A stretch of DNA of 6,820 bases from Candidatus Nealsonbacteria bacterium CG01_land_8_20_14_3_00_12. GTDB taxonomy: Bacteria > Patescibacteriota > Minisyncoccia > Minisyncoccales > PETJ01. A model generated the notes under the pieces. It did not search any database. It was not told the DNA's origin and saw only the letters and a list, made by a program, of their open reading frames with translations. Below are positions 3,995-6,820 of the stretch, piece after piece. Position 1 is the first letter of the stretch. Every line of letters begins with the position of its first letter. Position numbers and translations under genes: made by a program. The stretch covers positions 1 through 6,820 of the forward strand of contig PETJ01000007.1 in assembly GCA_002781125.1 (NCBI GenBank), written 5' to 3'.

Positions 3995-5569
3995 ATGGCA
4001 AGAGAGGAAATAATAAAATTAATTCAAAAAGCAACCGGAGAAAAGCCAGAAAAGATTAAAGTTGAACAGCCGGGAGATGTATCTCACGGTGATTATTCAA
4101 CCAATATCGCCCTTCAGCTTAAGAAAGACCCAACCGAAATAGCCAGAAAATTAAAATCTGGCATATTTGAGAAAGTCGAAGTGGCTGAGCCGGGTTTTAT
4201 TAATTTTTTTCTCTCAAAGGAATTTTTACAAAAGCAGGTTGAGGGAATTTTAAAACAAGGAGAGAAATTCGGTCAATTAAAGATTGGGAAAAATAAAAAA
4301 ACTCAAGTTGAATTTATCTCGGCAAATCCTACCGGCCCCCTTCACATTGGAAATGGCAGAGGTGCTTTTTTTGGAGATACTTTGGCTAATATTTTAGAAA
4401 AAGCTGGATATAAAATAACAAGAGAATACTACATCAATGATGCCAAAGCCAATACCCAGATTAAGACCTTAGGCCAAACCGCTTTAGGCAGAGGAACGAC
4501 TTATTTAAATTCATATCTACAAGAAAAAATCTTAAATCTTAAATCTAAAATCTTAAATCTTCGAGATGGAGGGGAAGCTGGTTATTTATTAGCTCAGGAA
4601 ATTCAAAAAGACACCAAAGACTTTATTGAAAATAAATTAAAAATTAAATTTAATAGCCGGGTTTCGGAAGAAGATTTATATAAAAAAAATAAAGTTGATA
4701 AAATTTATAATTGGTTAAAGAGTAAAAATTTTGTTTATCAAAAGGAGGGAGCGTGGTGGATAAAAACCGCCCAATTTGGGACGCCACCCACCCTCCTCCC
4801 TCCCGCTTCGCGGGCCCCTACTCAAGACTGGGTGATAATTAGAAGCCAAGCAGAAGGCGGAGAACCAACTTATCTATTATCAGACATTGCCTATCATAAA
4901 GATAAGTTTGATAGGGGATTCAAAAAAATAATCGATATCTGGGGAGCAGACCATCAGGGACACGTTGGGAAAATAAAGGCAGTGGCAAAAATGCTCAATT
5001 ACAAGGGAGATTTAGATATTTTAATTTCCCAGGTTGTTCGATTAAAAAAGGGAAAAATCTCAAAAAGAAAAGGAGAAGTTGTCGCCTTAGAATGGTTAAT
5101 TGATGAAGTTGGTTTAGATGCAGCCAGATTTTTCTACCTGATGAAGTCTTTGGATACCCAGATGGAGTTTGATGTCGAATTGGCCAAAGAGAAGTCAGAA
5201 AAAAGCCCGGTTTATTATATTCAGTATGCCCACACCCGAATTTGCGGAATATTAAGAAAAGTAAAACATCCCACATCCAACATCAAACATCTAACCCTTT
5301 TAAACCACCCGAGTGAATTAGGACTCATTAAACAACTTATTAGATTCCCAGAGATTATTGAGGACACGGCTAAGGATTATCAAGTTCAAAGAATTCCTCA
5401 GTATGCCATAGATTTAGCAACTTCTTTCCATCAATTTTATCGAGATTGTCGAGTTATTTCCGATGATGAAAATCTTAGTCGGGCCCGTTTGGGATTGATT
5501 TTAGCCACCCAAACAGTTTTAAAAAATGCTTTAAATTTAATGGGGGTTAGCGCTCCAGAAAAAATGTAG
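3995..5569 (+). CDS. argS: Arginyl-tRNA synthetase
   Basis: This class I enzyme charges tRNA-Arg with arginine, and needs the tRNA for amino-acid activation. It has 524 residues, slightly below the usual 550-580. The N-terminal Add1 domain includes VSHGDYSTNIAL (29-40). The Rossmann core carries SANPTGPLHIGN (109-120, HIGH variant HIGN), REYYINDA, YLLSDIAYHKDKFDRGF and WGADHQGH (316-323). KISKR (354-358) is the KMSKS-loop variant. The C-terminal DALR anticodon-binding domain runs from YYIQYAHTRICGI to the typical ending MGVSAPEKM. Three segments look inserted: KILNLKSKILNLRD (178-191), which comes from a heptanucleotide repeat; a proline-rich GC-rich stretch TPPTLLPPASRAPT (263-276); and KHPTSNIKHLT (424-434), from another heptanucleotide repeat. 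None breaks the frame. The ATG at 3995 fits the Add1 N-terminus. ileS starts one base after the TAG stop, so the two synthetases form an operon. Confidence 0.96.
   Translation: MAREEIIKLIQKATGEKPEKIKVEQPGDVSHGDYSTNIALQLKKDPTEIARKLKSGIFEKVEVAEPGFINFFLSKEFLQKQVEGILKQGEKFGQLKIGKNKKTQVEFISANPTGPLHIGNGRGAFFGDTLANILEKAGYKITREYYINDAKANTQIKTLGQTALGRGTTYLNSYLQEKILNLKSKILNLRDGGEAGYLLAQEIQKDTKDFIENKLKIKFNSRVSEEDLYKKNKVDKIYNWLKSKNFVYQKEGAWWIKTAQFGTPPTLLPPASRAPTQDWVIIRSQAEGGEPTYLLSDIAYHKDKFDRGFKKIIDIWGADHQGHVGKIKAVAKMLNYKGDLDILISQVVRLKKGKISKRKGEVVALEWLIDEVGLDAARFFYLMKSLDTQMEFDVELAKEKSEKSPVYYIQYAHTRICGILRKVKHPTSNIKHLTLLNHPSELGLIKQLIRFPEIIEDTAKDYQVQRIPQYAIDLATSFHQFYRDCRVISDDENLSRARLGLILATQTVLKNALNLMGVSAPEKM
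4528..4562 (+). repeat. Imperfect heptanucleotide tandem repeat in argS (5 x AATCTTA)
   Basis: Five consecutive 7-base units read AATCTTA, AATCTTA, AATCTAA, AATCTTA, AATCTTC. Since three units make seven codons, the protein shows a doubled heptapeptide (KILNLKS, then KILNLRD). It falls between the IND motif region and the GYLLAQEI helix, where ArgRS length varies. Confidence 0.85.
4776..4822 (+). repeat. GC-rich in-frame insertion with a palindrome in argS
   Basis: A C-rich tract in an otherwise AT-rich gene encodes a proline-rich stretch (about residues 261-276) between KTAQFG and QDWVIIRS, where homologous enzymes pass almost directly from FG to D..V.IRS. It ends with the palindrome CCCGC-TTC-GCGGG (4802-4814). 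The nearby GGAGGG (4744-4749) can also pair with CCCTCC within the tract (4791-4796). It looks like inserted repeat DNA that kept the frame open. Confidence 0.55.
5267..5294 (+). repeat. Imperfect heptanucleotide tandem repeat in argS (4 x CATCNAA)
   Basis: Four 7-base units read CATCCCA, CATCCAA, CATCAAA, CATCTAA and encode HPTSNIKHL just after the ICGILRKVK helix that opens the anticodon-binding domain. The unit sequence differs from that of the repeat at 4528, but the period is the same. Confidence 0.8.
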
Positions 5570-5570
5570 T

Positions 5571-6820
5571 ATGAATTTGAATTTCCCGAAATTAGAAAAG
5601 AAAATATTGAAGTTTTGGCGGAGAAATAAGATTTTTGAGAAATCAATTATGCAAAGAAAAAGGGCTCGAAATTTTGTTTTTTATGAGGGACCGCCAACGG
5701 CTAATGCTGCTCCAGGAATTCACCATGTTTTAGCCAGGGTTTACAAAGACATAATCTGCCGTTATCGGGCAATGCGAGGATTTAAAGTTTTACGAAAAGC
5801 TGGCTGGGATACCCATGGATTGCCCGTTGAATTAGAAATCGAAAAGAAATTGGGATTGAAAAGCAAAAAAGATATCGAAAGATATGGCATTGCCAAATTT
5901 AACAAATTATGCAAGGAATCTGTCTGGCATTATAAAAAAGATTGGGAAAAGCTAACTGAAAGAATCGCCTTTTGGTTAGAGCTGGAAAATCCTTATATTA
6001 CTTATACGCCTGATTACATTGAAACAGTTTGGTGGATTTTAAAACAAATTTATAAGAAAAGATTATTATACCAAGATTATAAAGTGGTTCCTTATTGTCC
6101 GAGGTGCGGAACCTCACTCTCTAGCCATGAAGTAGCTCTGGGATATGAAAAAATAAGGGAACCTGCCATCTACATAAAATTCGAAATCCGAAATCCGAAA
6201 TTTGAAACCAGGGGAAGAAGTTATTTATTAGTCTGGACAACCACACCCTGGACCCTGCCAGGTAATGTGGCGATTGCCGCAAATCCGGAATTCGTATACG
6301 TGGAGGCCAAAGTTAATGATGAGTATTTAATTTTAGCTAAAGAAAGACTGAATGTTTTAGGAGGTAATTACGAGGTGATTAAGAAATTTAAGGGGAAAGA
6401 TTTAGTCGGTTTGAGATATAATGGTCTTTATCCTCCCGATGAGGAGATTTCAAAGATTGCCTATAAGGTAATTCCAGCCGATTTTGTTTCTCTTGAGGAA
6501 GGGACAGGACTTGTTCATATTGCTCCTGCTTTTGGAGAAGAAGATATGGAAACTGGAAAAGAGAATGATTTACCGATTTTATTAAATGTGGGTGAGGAAG
6601 GAAAATTTACTCTGGATGTTAAAAAATGGGCAGGCCTTTACGTAAAAGATGCTGATCCCCTAATCATCGAGGATCTAAAACAGAGAAAGCTCTTGTTTAA
6701 AGAAGAAAAATATCTCCATGATTATCCTTTTTGCTGGCGATGTGATAGCCCCCTTTTGTATTATGCAAAGCAAAGCTGGTTTATCAATATGCAGAAAGTA
6801 AAGAGAGATTTAATCAAAAA
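5571..6820 (+). CDS. ileS: Isoleucyl-tRNA synthetase, N-terminal part (3' end outside the window)
   Basis: This class I enzyme charges tRNA-Ile and edits misactivated valine. The frame is open from ATG 5571 to the window end, giving 416 of an expected 1000 or so residues. Seen in order: the Rossmann core with VFYEGPPTANAAPGIHHVLA (36-55), whose HIGH motif is the GIHH variant; GWDTHGLPVE (78-87); YCPRCGTSLSSHEV (175-188), a probable zinc-binding or structural CxxC; the CP1 editing domain with VWTTTPWTLPGNVA (221-234) and the HxAPxxGxxD motif in HIAPAFGEED (316-325); and PFCWRCDSPLLYYAKQSWF (386-404). WDTHGLPVE and the GIHH form distinguish it from ValRS and LeuRS. The KMSKS loop and anticodon domain lie beyond the window. 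ATG follows the argS TAG by one base (TAGTATG) with no Shine-Dalgarno sequence, so translation is probably coupled. A heptanucleotide repeat encodes EIRNPKFE (205-212) before the editing domain. Confidence 0.96.
   Translation, partial: MNLNFPKLEKKILKFWRRNKIFEKSIMQRKRARNFVFYEGPPTANAAPGIHHVLARVYKDIICRYRAMRGFKVLRKAGWDTHGLPVELEIEKKLGLKSKKDIERYGIAKFNKLCKESVWHYKKDWEKLTERIAFWLELENPYITYTPDYIETVWWILKQIYKKRLLYQDYKVVPYCPRCGTSLSSHEVALGYEKIREPAIYIKFEIRNPKFETRGRSYLLVWTTTPWTLPGNVAIAANPEFVYVEAKVNDEYLILAKERLNVLGGNYEVIKKFKGKDLVGLRYNGLYPPDEEISKIAYKVIPADFVSLEEGTGLVHIAPAFGEEDMETGKENDLPILLNVGEEGKFTLDVKKWAGLYVKDADPLIIEDLKQRKLLFKEEKYLHDYPFCWRCDSPLLYYAKQSWFINMQKVKRDLIK
6182..6209 (+). repeat. Imperfect heptanucleotide tandem repeat in ileS (4 x CGAAATC)
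   Basis: Units read CGAAATC, CGAAATC, CGAAATT, TGAAACC, with a weak fifth (TAAAATT) before them. They encode FEIRNPKFET, between the CxxC segment and the start of the CP1 editing domain at YLLVWTTTPWT. The reading frame is intact on both sides. Confidence 0.8.

Noticed and set aside
4528..4562. CRISPR-like short repeats in argS
   Set aside because: Units are 7 bases, contiguous and without spacers; they are a coding tandem repeat.
4995..5276. 93-codon open frame on the minus strand
   Set aside because: It lies opposite the KMSKS-loop and anticodon-domain region of argS; its composition is what the reverse of an AT-rich gene gives.
5437..5646. 69-codon open frame on the minus strand
   Set aside because: It spans the antisense of the argS end and ileS start, both firmly assigned, and shows no family motif.

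Overview
The window looks like chromosomal DNA of a small-genome bacterium, most likely from the Patescibacteria (Candidate Phyla Radiation). That placement is inference. It rests on the AT-rich compact genes, near-zero spacers (1-2 nt at three junctions), mostly missing Shine-Dalgarno sequences, an isoleucyl-tRNA synthetase with a GIHH signature, and a tmRNA without an encoded CCA end. TGA, TAA and TAG are all used as stops, so the TGA-reassigned code of Gracilibacteria/Absconditabacteria is unlikely.

Layout. At 1-411 (+) is the C-terminal end of an IMP dehydrogenase (guaB), cut by the window edge. At 504-1904 (+) follows a divergent PurF-like glutamine amidophosphoribosyltransferase with a strong Shine-Dalgarno sequence and higher GC than its neighbours. 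A bidirectional hairpin terminator at 1907-1932 separates it from a block on the minus strand. Read in its own direction, that block is smpB (3802-3353), ssrA/tmRNA (3360-3021), infC (2999-2490), rpmI (2488-2303) and rplT (2300-1953). The region between smpB and argS (3803-3994) is filled with nested inverted repeats and probable divergent promoters. At 3995-5569 (+) is argS, followed one base later by ileS (5571 to the window end, 3' truncated).

How the genes work together. Most of the window is translation machinery: the trans-translation pair SmpB and tmRNA, initiation factor IF3, ribosomal proteins L35 and L20, and two class I aminoacyl-tRNA synthetases. GuaB and PurF belong to purine nucleotide metabolism.

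The strongest observation is that the smpB stop codon lies inside the 5' acceptor strand of tmRNA, an 8-nt overlap. Making mature tmRNA from a shared transcript would therefore leave smpB mRNA with no stop codon, which is itself a substrate of trans-translation. tmRNA is also joined to the infC operon by only 21 nt, with no clear terminator. The next most interesting points are three imperfect heptanucleotide tandem repeats with unrelated units inside the two synthetase genes, a GC-rich in-frame insertion in argS, and replacement of conserved active-site residues in the PurF-like protein.
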